64,000 nt of DNA, from NCBI GenBank assembly GCA_001487125.1, contig LN913010.1:1-64000 (forward strand), written 5' to 3'. Source of the stretch: Gabonibacter massiliensis. Lineage in GTDB: Bacteria; Bacteroidota; Bacteroidia; Bacteroidales; Marinifilaceae. The notes below the pieces were generated by a model. The model was not told where the DNA came from, ran no database searches, and was given only the letters and a program-made list of their open reading frames with translations. The translations under genes were made by a program, and so were the position numbers. Below are positions 36,681 to 46,820 of this stretch, one piece after another (positions within the stretch are counted from its first letter, which is position 1; the number at the start of each line of letters is the position of its first letter).

Positions 36681-38521
36681 TAGTACCTATGAAAAAAATA
36701 TCCCTGTTGATTTTTTATAAAGAATATCAGCAATTTCTCGAGGAACTTCGGGAAAAGGGAGTGGTTCATATCCATGAAAATGTAGAGCGTTCGGCCGAGG
36801 ATAAAGCCTTGCAGACCAAGTTGATGCTGATCAAACAGGCTGGCGAGATGATTATGCGATTGGAAAATCGGAACGCGACCGATCAGAAGGAAAAAGTCGA
36901 CGTTGCCGACGATCAGTTGTTGGAGTATTTGGATAACAGCTATCGTCGTTTAGAGCAAATCGATCAGGAATTGGCCTATGTCCAGAAAGAATACGCGCAA
37001 TATCGTCCTTGGGGAGATTTTTCCAGAAATCGGGTTGAGGGGTTGAAAAAGGCAGGCTGGGAGCTTCGTTTTTTTACGGTACAGGACCAGAAATTCGATA
37101 CCGCATGGGAAGGGCTTTACAATGCCGTTGTGGTAAACGAGATGATGGGACAGAAGTATTTCGTGACGGTGACACCTGTTGGAACGAAAGTGGATTTGGA
37201 GGCAGATCCCTTCGTGTTTCCGACGGAATCGGCGGAAAAATTGGCTGGAGAGATGGAGCGTTTACGAAAAGAGGCTTTAACGTTGAATCAGAAATTAGAT
37301 CGGGAAGCGGAGGATGCGATCCATCGTTTAAAGGATTATCGGTTGCATGTCGGTGAGATCGTGGACGAATTGAAGGTTGAAGATGCGGCAAGGGCTTTGG
37401 TTGAAGAGAAAGTCATCGCTTTGGAAGGGTGGATTCCGGCAGAGAAGGAAGAGGAGATGAGAAAATTTTTAGAGACCAAGGATACTTATTTCGAATTTAG
37501 CCGGCCGACTCCAGAGGATGATGTGCCTGTTCTATTGCGTAATAATGCTTATACCCGTTTATTCGAGCCGATCACCCGGATGTTTGCTTTACCGAACTAT
37601 AACGAATTGGATCCTACCCCGTTTTTAGCTCCTTTCTTCATGCTGTTTTTCGGCTTGTGTATGGGAGACGGAGGATATGGTTTGTTGATTTGGGCCGTAT
37701 GTTTCTGGTTGGGGCGGAAGGCTAAACCGGAGCTGAAAGGGTATCTCGTGTTAGGACAAATTTTGGGTATTACCACCATTGTAGTGGGTATTCTTACCGG
37801 ATCGTTTTTCGGTATCGCCCTTGATTCCGTTGAATGGCCTTGGCTGAAAGGCGTGAAAGAGTACTTTTTGACGGAAGCGAATTATGGAAAATACCTCGGG
37901 GGCTATAATCCGATGATGGTACTTGCAGTTGTAGTCGGGATTGTACAGATCCTTTTCGGAATGTGCATCAGTGCGGCTAAATTGACGAAGCAGTACGGCT
38001 TTAAGTACGCGATGTCGACAATTGCCTGGGTCGTGGTGATCCTTATGGGGATCGTTTTGCTCGGTCTTCCGGCATTGGGAATGACATTACCTCTCGTGTT
38101 GACCTATGTTTTGTACGGTATCGTCGGTATATGTGCTATCGTTATTCTCTTTATGAATTCTCCGGGCAAAGGAGTGTTCACGAATCTCGGTTCGGCTTTA
38201 TGGGGAACCTACAATATGGCAACCGGCTTGTTGGGAGATACCTTGTCTTATATCCGTCTTTTTGCTTTGGGTTTGACAGGTAGTATTTTAGGCGGCGTAT
38301 TTAATACGCTTGCTTTCGAATTGACCTCGTCATTACCTTTTGTCGTTCAATTTATAGCCGCCTTTTTGATCCTGCTGATCGGACACTCGATAAATTTCGG
38401 TTTGTGTATGATCGGGGCTTTCGTGCATCCGATGCGACTCACTTTCGTGGAGTTTTACAAGAATGCCAGTTTTGAAGGAGGGGGTAAACAATATGAACCT
38501 TTTAGGAAAAAAGTAGCTTAA
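36677..38521 (+). CDS. V-type ATP synthase subunit I
   Basis: The 614-residue protein has a cytoplasmic N-terminal half with coiled coils (1-320) and a C-terminal half of about seven membrane helices, starting near PTPFLAPFFMLFFGLCMGDGGYGLL. GDTLSYIRLFALGLTGSILGG carries the essential Arg of the half-channels facing the K ring. The start at 36677 overlaps subunit D; a second ATG at 36689 is possible. It links the head to the membrane ring and carries ions. Confidence 0.93.
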   Translation: MIVPMKKISLLIFYKEYQQFLEELREKGVVHIHENVERSAEDKALQTKLMLIKQAGEMIMRLENRNATDQKEKVDVADDQLLEYLDNSYRRLEQIDQELAYVQKEYAQYRPWGDFSRNRVEGLKKAGWELRFFTVQDQKFDTAWEGLYNAVVVNEMMGQKYFVTVTPVGTKVDLEADPFVFPTESAEKLAGEMERLRKEALTLNQKLDREAEDAIHRLKDYRLHVGEIVDELKVEDAARALVEEKVIALEGWIPAEKEEEMRKFLETKDTYFEFSRPTPEDDVPVLLRNNAYTRLFEPITRMFALPNYNELDPTPFLAPFFMLFFGLCMGDGGYGLLIWAVCFWLGRKAKPELKGYLVLGQILGITTIVVGILTGSFFGIALDSVEWPWLKGVKEYFLTEANYGKYLGGYNPMMVLAVVVGIVQILFGMCISAAKLTKQYGFKYAMSTIAWVVVILMGIVLLGLPALGMTLPLVLTYVLYGIVGICAIVILFMNSPGKGVFTNLGSALWGTYNMATGLLGDTLSYIRLFALGLTGSILGGVFNTLAFELTSSLPFVVQFIAAFLILLIGHSINFGLCMIGAFVHPMRLTFVEFYKNASFEGGGKQYEPFRKKVA

Positions 38522-38565
38522 TTAGAAAATAGAAATTATTAGAAATAACAAATTAATCGTTTTAA

Positions 38566-39021
<456 letters not shown>

Positions 39022-39040
39022 TCACGGTATAATATAGATG

Positions 39041-39080
39041 GACGAGGCCGTTTGAAAAACTCAAACGGCCTCGTCGTTTT
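39041..39080 (+). terminator. terminator of the V-ATPase operon
   Basis: A perfect 15-bp stem (GACGAGGCCGTTTGA / TCAAACGGCCTCGTC) with a five-base AAAAC loop is followed by GTTTTAT. Confidence 0.88.
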
Positions 39081-39112
39081 ATAACAGGTCTCTGTTCCTT
39101 GTGTTAATATTG

Positions 39113-39142
39113 TTGTAATACTCGGTAAAAAGCTTACATTTG
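39113..39142 (+). promoter_or_regulatory. promoter of the ECF sigma gene
   Basis: TTG (39113-39115), 19 bp, then TACATTTG (39135-39142), an exact match to the Bacteroidetes housekeeping pattern. The start would be near 39149, 33 bases before the ATG at 39182; this rules out the in-frame ATG at 39140. Confidence 0.7.
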
Positions 39143-39181
39143 CATGTATATAATATAATAATTTATTATAAGCATGGCATA

Positions 39182-39709
39182 ATGGAAGAATTTTTTGACG
39201 GTCAAACTTTCGAAAAGCTATTTAATAAGCATTTTTCCAACCTTACGGGTTTTGCGTATAATTATGTAAGGGATGAGGAGATAGCGAAAGATATCGTACA
39301 CGATGCTTTTTTATTGCTATGGAATAAACGGAAATGTTTGAATCCGGTATATCCTGTAAAATCTTACCTGTTTGTTTTGGCGCAGCATAAGGCATTGAAT
39401 TATTTAAGGCATTTAAGCGTGGTGAAAACAAGCGAATACGAATTGGAAACGTTATTTGATTCGGCAGCCGGGGAATTGGATGAACACGAGAAACGTCTTG
39501 TTCGCTTGGAAGAGCAATTGTGTCTGTTATCGGAAATGCAACATGATGTTTTGATCAAATGTGTGGTGGAAGGAAAGAAATACAAAGAGGTCGCGGAAGA
39601 ACTCGGAATTAGTTTAAATACCGTTAAAACACATCTTGCCCGAGCGTTAAGATTTTTGCGCAATGAATTAGAAGACCGTGTGATTATGTTTTTCATCCGG
39701 TATAAATAA
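39182..39709 (+). CDS. ECF-type RNA polymerase sigma factor (SusCD-linked)
   Basis: The 175-residue product starts MEEFFDGQTFEKLFNKHF. It has sigma region 2 (DEEIAKDIVHDAFLLLWNKR; about 35-60) and region 4 (GKKYKEVAEELGISLNTVKTHLARALRFLR; about 130-160). It belongs to the Bacteroidetes ECF group that pairs with FecR anti-sigma factors and STN-bearing TonB-dependent receptors. The FecR gene follows 297 bases later, then the STN-SusC gene, so this is a cell-surface-signalling system. The housekeeping promoter upstream indicates expression before induction. Confidence 0.92.
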   Translation: MEEFFDGQTFEKLFNKHFSNLTGFAYNYVRDEEIAKDIVHDAFLLLWNKRKCLNPVYPVKSYLFVLAQHKALNYLRHLSVVKTSEYELETLFDSAAGELDEHEKRLVRLEEQLCLLSEMQHDVLIKCVVEGKKYKEVAEELGISLNTVKTHLARALRFLRNELEDRVIMFFIRYK

Positions 39710-40006
39710 TCCGGTTTATGCTTCGCGTTCTGTTATATTTGGTGTAGAATTTTAGTTGTTTTGGTATAATTGTCGGGGTCAAATTCTTTCCTGTTACTAA
39801 GGAAGTAGGTGTGTGTTGTCAATGTTTGTGATTACAGGTAATGCATATTGCTTCGAATAAAACTCTTATTTTCATGGTGTTATATCTTTTTTGATTGATA
39901 CTTGCTTATTATTTGTCGGATGGGTTTAATTTTTTTTGAAAAAAGTAGGTTTTGCGTGTCACCCGTTTTTGGGGGGTGGGGGTATTAGATGTAAAAATAG
40001 GAGAAG
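39710..40006. other. long spacer between sigma and anti-sigma genes
   Basis: The 297-base spacer contains no supported gene. Its end has a T8 tract followed by GAAAAAAGTAGG and CACCCGTTTTTGGGGGG, which recurs in weaker form before the FecR gene at 56948 (ACCCCATTTTTGA). This may be the target of the sigma factor or a leader element; it could not be resolved by eye. Confidence 0.4.
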
Positions 40007-41158
40007 ATGAGCTATCACGAGGAAGATATAAGATTTGCCATTAAGATTCTTTCCTGCAGGAAAGCGTTAGAAAACAGGGAGGTTGAGCAGTGGATGAGTA
40101 TCCCCGAACATGTGGAGTTATTGAAAGAGCTGGTTGCTATCCGGCAAAAGAGTTCGACTGTCGATTTCGAGCAGGATAGGTCGGCTGTTTACTTTCACTT
40201 GCGACAAACCATTGGCCGACGAAAGAGGCGTCGGTTGATTTGGTATCGTTCCATAGCGGCTTCTGTCGTGTTATTGGGATTTTCCGCGATATGGGCTGTA
40301 AAAGAGTTGCAAATAACGGGGGGAGAAGACTCGACGATACGAACCGAAGCATTTCGCCCGGAAGGTGCGGCGATTGAATTGATATTATCGGATGGTCAAA
40401 CGATTCAATTGAGTAAAACGGGGAGTGGATGTAAAGATTTGTCGGCAACGGGAATTCGTAACGACTCCTTGCACGGTTTGAGTTACGCGGAGGTGAAGGT
40501 TGACTCGGGCGGAGAGGAGATTTACAATACCCTGAATGTGCCGAAAGGAGGTTTTTACCCGATAGAATTATCGGATGGAACGAAAGTCTGGCTGAACTCG
40601 GAAACGAGTCTCCGTTACCCTGTAAGATTCACGGAAAGGGAGAGAAGGGTATATTTAAGGGGAGAGGCTTATTTTGAAGTGGCGTATGATAATCGGTATC
40701 CTTTTGTTGTAAATGTCGGAGGGATGGAAGTGAAGGTGTTGGGGACGAGATTTAACGTGAATTGTTATGATCGTGATACCATACGGACGACGCTGGTAGA
40801 TGGAAGTGTTTGCATAAAGGATGTTTTTTCGGATAGAGAGACCCTACTTTGTCCGGATGAGATGGCAACGTATTGTAGAAGTACGCGGTTAGTCACCAAA
40901 GAAAAGGTCGATCCGTTTGTTTATACTGCCTGGAAAGAGGGTAAGTTCGTGTTTGAGAATGAGACTGTCGAGGAGATCATGAAGCGTTTAAGTCGTTGGT
41001 ATGACATTGAGGTCGTCTATGAGAATCAGGAGATAAGGTATCAGACTTTTACGGGTATTATGGAACGTTTTTCGGATGTCCGGGATATCCTTCATTTGAT
41101 CGAAGAGACGGCTACGGTAAAATTTGATATTGAAAATCATGTAATTGTAGTAAAATAA
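40007..41158 (+). CDS. FecR-type anti-sigma factor
   Basis: The 383-residue protein has a cytoplasmic N-terminal helical domain (1-75), one membrane helix (about residues 80-105, RSIAASVVLLGFSAIW), and a periplasmic FecR domain with NVPKGGFYPIELSDGTKVWL, LRGEAYFEVAYDNRYPF and EVKVLGTRFNVNCYD. A C-terminal DUF4974 domain (EETVEEIMKRLSRWYDIEV) is present. It should hold the 39182 sigma factor inactive until the STN domain of the SusC product signals. A hairpin separates it from SusC. Confidence 0.93.
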   Translation: MSYHEEDIRFAIKILSCRKALENREVEQWMSIPEHVELLKELVAIRQKSSTVDFEQDRSAVYFHLRQTIGRRKRRRLIWYRSIAASVVLLGFSAIWAVKELQITGGEDSTIRTEAFRPEGAAIELILSDGQTIQLSKTGSGCKDLSATGIRNDSLHGLSYAEVKVDSGGEEIYNTLNVPKGGFYPIELSDGTKVWLNSETSLRYPVRFTERERRVYLRGEAYFEVAYDNRYPFVVNVGGMEVKVLGTRFNVNCYDRDTIRTTLVDGSVCIKDVFSDRETLLCPDEMATYCRSTRLVTKEKVDPFVYTAWKEGKFVFENETVEEIMKRLSRWYDIEVVYENQEIRYQTFTGIMERFSDVRDILHLIEETATVKFDIENHVIVVK

Positions 41159-41161
41159 AAA

Positions 41162-41189
41162 ACCGAAAGTTGTTCCAGCAACTTTCGGT
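41162..41189 (+). terminator. hairpin between fecR and susC
   Basis: An 11-bp perfect stem (ACCGAAAGTTG / CAACTTTCGGT) extended by one wobble pair, four-base loop, begins four bases after the fecR stop codon. There is no T tract, so it may be a processing or partial-attenuation element and not a full terminator. A similar element lies at 58140. Confidence 0.65.
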
Positions 41190-41239
41190 AGAAGATGGAT
41201 GTTTACACATCCGAGTGTTAAATAGTAATATACAAATTT

Positions 41240-44200
41240 ATGGAAAAAAATCGAAGATGGTTTTGTCTTGGGCGGCTTTTATGCCTAAAAAATGGAAAAA
41301 CCAGGGTTTTTAAAGTGATTTTGTTGTTGTCCGTGATCTTACTACCGGGAGTGGTAGCGGCTCAACAGCAAAAAGTAACGATTTACCTGACAAAGGTAGG
41401 TGTACAGGATGTATTTAAAGAGATCAACAAACAGACCCGGTTGAATTTCGTGTATAATGCGGAACAATTGAAAGAGATCGGATCGGTGACCTTAAACTTG
41501 AAAAACGTGACGGTGGATTCGGTTCTGACCAGATTGTTTGAAAAAACTTCTTTTACCTACAAATTTGAAATGCAGTCGATTATTATCAAAAAGAAGACGG
41601 TATCGCCTGCTGTTGAGAAGATGATTTTGACGGGAGAAGTGACCGATTCCAAGGGGGGTCCGCTTCCGGGAGTCACCATCGTACTGAAAGGGACGACTTT
41701 GGGAATTACAACCGATGCAAAGGGTAAGTTTACGTTTGCACTAAAAAAATCGAAAAATCCGGTATTGGTATTTTCGTTTATCGGAATGAAAAAGGTAGAA
41801 CATGCGGTTGTGCCCGGAGAGCCTATTCTTATAAAAATGGAGGATGATGTTGAAGAGATGGAGGAGGTCGTGGTTACGGGTTACGGAAATATCAATACCA
41901 AAAGTTTTACCGGAAACGCGAGAACGATACGGGGAGACGATTTGTTAAAGGTATCGAGAACGAATATTATAAAAGCCTTACAAATATTCGACCCGTCGTT
42001 TAAGATTACGGAGGATAATTTAGCCGGTTCCGATCCGAATAAATTGCCAGAAGTAACGATTCGGGGGCGTTCGAGCTTGGGTAAAATGGAGTTGGATGAG
42101 TTGGGAGCGAATCCGTTTGCGAAATCTTCATTGGAGGCGAACCCGAATACTCCCACGTTTGTGATAGATGGGTTTGAGGTGGATATACGTAAGATTTACG
42201 ATTTGGACCCGAACCGGATAGAGTCGGTGACCCTCCTGAAAGATGCTGCGGCAACGGCCATGTACGGTTCGCGGGCTGCAAACGGGGTAGTCGTTATCAC
42301 GACCCGTACCCCTAAAGAAGGTGGGTTACAGGTCAGCTATAACGTGACGGGATCCGTGGAATTTCCTGATTTGTCCGGATATAATCTGATGAACGCGAGG
42401 GAAAAGTTGGAGGCAGAGAAACGTTCCGGTGTCTTTGATTATGATCCGAATTCAAACTCTCCCATGTATGATGGGCAGGAGTTGTATATGAAAAGGTGGA
42501 ATGCCGTCTATGTGGAGGGTGTAGATACGGATTGGATGGCTTTGCCTTTGCGTACGGCTTTTCGACACGATCATAGTTTACAGGTTGAAAGTGGTTCGAA
42601 GGCTATTCGTTATAGCCTTATCGTGGATTATTCGCAAAACGATGGCGTAATGAAAGGTTCCGAGCGAAATACTTGGGGAGGCGAGTTTAATATTCATTTG
42701 AAATACGGAAAATTATTCTTACGTAATTCTGTTTCTTACCATTATACTTCTACGGCCGATTCTCCTTATGGAGCGTTTCGGGATTATTCCCATCAATTGC
42801 CTTATGTAAAGTATAAAGATGCGAACGGGAACTTGTTGAAAGAACTCACGACATTCGCATCGGGGGGAGATTCTCCTAACCCGATGTATGAAGCTCGATT
42901 GGAGAGTTTTGCGAAAACGACTCAACATGAACTGATGGATAATTTGCAGTTGCGTTGTAACGTGACGAATTATTTGATGATTCAGGGATCATTGGGAGTG
43001 ACTCAAAAATGGAATGATGACAGTCGTTTTATAGATCCGCTTTCGAAGTACAGCTCCCGGAAGATTTCGGTAGATAATTTGGTTGCCGGGGATTTGTATA
43101 CCGATGTCGGAGGTTCCAGTAGAGTCAATGTTCGTTTGGGGATAAGTTTAAATAAAACGATAGAGAAACACGATATTAATATTGCCATTAACGGAGAGTT
43201 GACAGAGAATAAGAGTCATTCGGTATATACACACTATGTCGGTTTTCCTTCGGGGCATTTGTCTTCCGTGAATTATGCGTCGGAGGTTAACGGGAAGCCC
43301 AGTAAGAGAGAAACTACTTCCCGTTCTGCCGGAATAAACGGTATTTTGAATTATAGTTGGAACGATATTTACCTGATGGATTTTTCTTTTCGTTACGAGG
43401 GTTCTTCGGTTTTCGGGACGGAGAAAAAAGGTTCTCCTTATTGGGCTTGTGGCCTTGGAATTAATATTCATAAATACAGTTTTTTGGAAAACACGGAATG
43501 GTTGGATCGATTGAGGTTGAGAGGCTCTTACGGGATGATCGGAAATATTAATTTTCCGGCTTATGCTGCCCGGAACTATTTTGTAAATATGTTCGATGAT
43601 TGGTATGTGACGGGTTTCGGGACTAAAATCACCTATTTGGGGAATCACTCTTTAAAGCCGGAAAAAACAAGTACTGTAGATGTGGGGGTAGATGCCTCTT
43701 TTTTGAGGGGTAAGATCAATCTGAAGTTATCTTATTATAATAAAACAACCGTCGATATGGTAAATGATGTCACTATTCCTTCCACTTCCGGTTTTAGCGT
43801 GTATAAAGATAATTTGGGCAAGGTTCGGAACGAAGGAGTGGAGTTCGATATCTACGCGAGTGTGTATCAGGGGCGGGATTTCTCATTAGCTCTGAACGGT
43901 AACATCGCCCGGAATAAGAACCGGATGCTTGAAATCGGTAAATCGTTGGAAGATTATAATCGGAAAGTAGAAGCGTATTATGACAACTCGGATAAAGCAT
44001 TGGGGGAGCAGTCGGATGAACGGAAAATCTGGACGAAATTTTACGAGGGAGGTTCTTTAACGGCTAAATACGGGATGCGTTCTTTGGGAATAGATCCGGC
44101 TACCGGACAAGAGGTGTTTTTAGATAAAAAAGAGGCCGTGGTTTTTGAAAATGATCCGAAGGAGTATGTCGTTATCGGAGATACGGAGCCTTTGGGATCG

Positions 44201-44644
44201 GGGTCTTTAGGATTACATGCAACCTATCGGAATTTTACCTTGACGGCCAATTTTTCTTATGAGTTCGGTAGCGAGCGGTACAATGAAACGTTGGTATATT
44301 ATGTCGAGAACGCGAATATAGAAACTGAAAATGTGGATAAGCGGGTGTTGAGCCAACGGTGGCAAAATCCCGGCGATAAAGCTCCGTTAAAAGATATTAA
44401 GGAGAGATATAAACAGACACGACCTACGTCCCGTTTTATGCAGGACTATAATATGTTTTCATTAAGCTCGATGTCTTTGCAATACGAATTGGGTAAATCT
44501 TCCTCGGAAAAATTGGGACTCGAAAGAGTGCGTTTGGAAATCGGATGCGGAGAATTGTTTCAACTGTGTAGCGTGAAACGGGAGAGAGGATTGGATTACC
44601 CTTTTGCCCGGAGTTTTAATTTCAACCTAATGATTAATTTTTAA
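41240..44644 (+). CDS. STN-domain SusC-type TonB-dependent transducer/transporter
   Basis: The 1134-residue product has a signal peptide (VILLLSVILLPGVVAAQ), an STN domain (about residues 48-118: VTIYLTKVGVQDVFKEINK), a carboxypeptidase-like domain (LTGEVTDSKGGPLPGVTIV), the plug (DAAATAMYGSRAANGVVVIT), and a barrel ending FNFNLMINF. Being next to sigma and FecR, it is the receptor of the surface-signalling switch as well as a transporter. SusD starts three bases after the stop. It is a paralogue of the 19101 product. Confidence 0.93.
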   Translation: MEKNRRWFCLGRLLCLKNGKTRVFKVILLLSVILLPGVVAAQQQKVTIYLTKVGVQDVFKEINKQTRLNFVYNAEQLKEIGSVTLNLKNVTVDSVLTRLFEKTSFTYKFEMQSIIIKKKTVSPAVEKMILTGEVTDSKGGPLPGVTIVLKGTTLGITTDAKGKFTFALKKSKNPVLVFSFIGMKKVEHAVVPGEPILIKMEDDVEEMEEVVVTGYGNINTKSFTGNARTIRGDDLLKVSRTNIIKALQIFDPSFKITEDNLAGSDPNKLPEVTIRGRSSLGKMELDELGANPFAKSSLEANPNTPTFVIDGFEVDIRKIYDLDPNRIESVTLLKDAAATAMYGSRAANGVVVITTRTPKEGGLQVSYNVTGSVEFPDLSGYNLMNAREKLEAEKRSGVFDYDPNSNSPMYDGQELYMKRWNAVYVEGVDTDWMALPLRTAFRHDHSLQVESGSKAIRYSLIVDYSQNDGVMKGSERNTWGGEFNIHLKYGKLFLRNSVSYHYTSTADSPYGAFRDYSHQLPYVKYKDANGNLLKELTTFASGGDSPNPMYEARLESFAKTTQHELMDNLQLRCNVTNYLMIQGSLGVTQKWNDDSRFIDPLSKYSSRKISVDNLVAGDLYTDVGGSSRVNVRLGISLNKTIEKHDINIAINGELTENKSHSVYTHYVGFPSGHLSSVNYASEVNGKPSKRETTSRSAGINGILNYSWNDIYLMDFSFRYEGSSVFGTEKKGSPYWACGLGINIHKYSFLENTEWLDRLRLRGSYGMIGNINFPAYAARNYFVNMFDDWYVTGFGTKITYLGNHSLKPEKTSTVDVGVDASFLRGKINLKLSYYNKTTVDMVNDVTIPSTSGFSVYKDNLGKVRNEGVEFDIYASVYQGRDFSLALNGNIARNKNRMLEIGKSLEDYNRKVEAYYDNSDKALGEQSDERKIWTKFYEGGSLTAKYGMRSLGIDPATGQEVFLDKKEAVVFENDPKEYVVIGDTEPLGSGSLGLHATYRNFTLTANFSYEFGSERYNETLVYYVENANIETENVDKRVLSQRWQNPGDKAPLKDIKERYKQTRPTSRFMQDYNMFSLSSMSLQYELGKSSSEKLGLERVRLEIGCGELFQLCSVKRERGLDYPFARSFNFNLMINF

Positions 44645-44647
44645 ATT

Positions 44648-46102
44648 ATGCTAAATAGATGGTGTGTTTTAGGAATATGCTTGGCATTTATGTCTTGTAA
44701 TTCATGGTTAACCATAGAGCCTAAAGAACAGATTTCAGAAGAAGATCTATTCTCCCGGGTAGAAGGATTTTATACTCAATTGGATGGACTTTATAAGTCG
44801 ATGGCTGAACAAGGTATGTACGGGCAGGAATTATCTTGGGGATTTTTGGATATCTTGGCACAATATTATGATACGGAGAACACGAAGAATCATGCTTATG
44901 AAGAGGCGTCCAAATATAATTACGAATATACCCGGGTGAAAACGATAATCAAGACTTTTTGGACAGAAGGATACAATATTATTGCCAATTGTAACGTGTT
45001 AATAAAGAATATTCTAATCGCCGATCCTAATCTATTCTCGTTGCAAGAGAGAGAACGGGATCTTATTTTAGGAGAAGCTTATGCGGTCAGGGCTCTCGTG
45101 CATTTCGATTTATTACGTTTGTTTGCTCCCAGTATAAAAGTAGATGGTGAAATAAAGGCTTTACCTTATGTAACCGAGTTCCCTGTTTATTTTCCGGATA
45201 AGGTAAAAAGTTCCGTCTTTTTGGATTCTGTTATTAGTGATTTGAAAAAAGCGCATGAATTGGTACAAGAGTATGACTGGAGTAAATTGGAAAGGGTAAA
45301 GGAACTTAAAGCGAGATTGGAATTAACGAGTTTTGAAAGCAATCGTTTTTTAGAATTCCGGGGATACCGGTTAAATTATTGGGCTGTTAAATGTTTATTG
45401 GCCCGTGTCTATATGTACAAGGGAGATGAAAAGAGTGCATTCGCTTATGCTAAAGAGTTGATCGATCTGCATGAACAAGAGGATTGGATCGAATTTACAA
45501 CGAGAGACGATGTGGAGTCTCAAAGTAATCTCAAATATTATGACGATGTGTTTTTTGCTTTATACAATAATAATCTGACGGATTATTCGACCGGATACTT
45601 CGAGGAGAACAATTATATATGTATGCAAGATGTAGACGGCTTGTTTTCTAATAGTGATAAAAAATACGATTACCGCTATGAAGCGTGGGAAGACCACCCG
45701 CTATACGGATCAGATCAACCGCTTCCCAAAAGATTAAAAGAACTGACACAAGGTAAAGGGAAGTATTGCAGTAAAATGATACCCATGATTCGTTTAAGCG
45801 AGATGTACTATATTGCTGCCGAAGCCGTTTTTGATGAAGATCCGGAATTAGCTGAAGATTACGTGTATTTTGTCGTTCGTAAAAGAGGTTCCCGTGCAGG
45901 TGTGGCAGGGTATAACACGAAAGAGGAATTTATAAAGAATATTATATTGAAAGATTTGCGTCGGGAAGTGTACGGAGAAGGTCAGTTGTTCTTTTTTTAT
46001 AAACGTCATCATATGCCTGTCGTTATAGATGCTTGGACCGAGAAGACGTTGGAAAAAGAGTTTGTATTACCCTCGCCGGAAATAGACGAAATGAATAATT
46101 AA
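44648..46102 (+). CDS. SusD-like lipoprotein (RagB/SusD)
   Basis: The 484-residue lipoprotein has the lipobox AFMSC (Cys17) and the SusD words LILGEAYAVRALVHFDLLRLF and KDLRREVYGEGQLFFFYKRHH, the latter a variant shared with the 22518 SusD (GQLFYLYKR). It should cap the 41240 transporter. Only three bases separate it from susC, so the two are tightly coupled. The DUF4843 gene starts eight bases after its stop. Confidence 0.88.
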   Translation: MLNRWCVLGICLAFMSCNSWLTIEPKEQISEEDLFSRVEGFYTQLDGLYKSMAEQGMYGQELSWGFLDILAQYYDTENTKNHAYEEASKYNYEYTRVKTIIKTFWTEGYNIIANCNVLIKNILIADPNLFSLQERERDLILGEAYAVRALVHFDLLRLFAPSIKVDGEIKALPYVTEFPVYFPDKVKSSVFLDSVISDLKKAHELVQEYDWSKLERVKELKARLELTSFESNRFLEFRGYRLNYWAVKCLLARVYMYKGDEKSAFAYAKELIDLHEQEDWIEFTTRDDVESQSNLKYYDDVFFALYNNNLTDYSTGYFEENNYICMQDVDGLFSNSDKKYDYRYEAWEDHPLYGSDQPLPKRLKELTQGKGKYCSKMIPMIRLSEMYYIAAEAVFDEDPELAEDYVYFVVRKRGSRAGVAGYNTKEEFIKNIILKDLRREVYGEGQLFFFYKRHHMPVVIDAWTEKTLEKEFVLPSPEIDEMNN

Positions 46103-46110
46103 AAATTTGG

Positions 46111-46800
46111 ATGATGAAAACGAAATATAAATTAATGGGAATGTTGATTTTTCCCCTTATGCTTTGGGCTTGCGAACAGCGGAAAATAGAGCTTTATAAT
46201 TCTCCCCGGTATCTTTCTTTCGAGTCGAATGAAAAGGATACGCTCTATTTTTCCTTTTTCTTTACCTTAGACGAAGAGTATGAATATCCTGTTGTTGTTA
46301 ATTTGACCGGTGACCTTCTTGAGGAAGATAGAGAATTTATCGTGAAGGTGGATACAGCATCGACGCTCGCGAGTGATATGTTTGTACTACCGGAGCGATT
46401 TGTTTTCAGGCGAGGGGTTGTATCGGATACGTTCAGTATAAAATTAAAAAATCATCCGTTATTGCGAACGGAAAAATTATTTTTAAAGTTGAAGTTGGAA
46501 GAATCAGAGATCTTTTTATCTACAGGAGGCGTTTGGAGTCATTCGATTCTCTCTGTTACGGATATTGCTATAAGACCTTCCTGGTGGGATGAAAGGGTCG
46601 TCGAACGGTTTTACTTGGGGACCTATTCCAAAAGAAAATTTGAGCTTTTCATGGAAGCAACTGGAATAACGGATATGAGTGAAATGAGCGACGGCGAGAG
46701 ACGTATCGCCGCCTTGAGATTTAAGCATTGGTTAGCTGATCGGGAGCCTATCCCGGATGAAGAGAACGGTGGATTTATATCAGTACCGGTTATAGGTTAG
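46111..46800 (+). CDS. DUF4843 domain-containing lipoprotein
   Basis: The 229-residue lipoprotein has the signal end MLWAC. The DUF4843 pattern is seen as RYLSFESNEKDTLYFSFFF, IKLKNHPLL and PSWWDERVVERFYLGTYSKRKF, with a C-terminal LRFKHWLADREPIPDEENGG. The tail matches the 24156 product closely (FKEWLADHPVWDEENNEW). A surface ligand-binding role is inferred from position only. Confidence 0.8.
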   Translation: MMKTKYKLMGMLIFPLMLWACEQRKIELYNSPRYLSFESNEKDTLYFSFFFTLDEEYEYPVVVNLTGDLLEEDREFIVKVDTASTLASDMFVLPERFVFRRGVVSDTFSIKLKNHPLLRTEKLFLKLKLEESEIFLSTGGVWSHSILSVTDIAIRPSWWDERVVERFYLGTYSKRKFELFMEATGITDMSEMSDGERRIAALRFKHWLADREPIPDEENGGFISVPVIG

Positions 46801-46820
46801 TCATTTAAAACATAAACATT

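Noticed and set aside
39140-39181. Upstream start for the ECF sigma gene
   Set aside because: The ATG at 39140 lies within the exact -7 promoter box, so it cannot be in the transcript.
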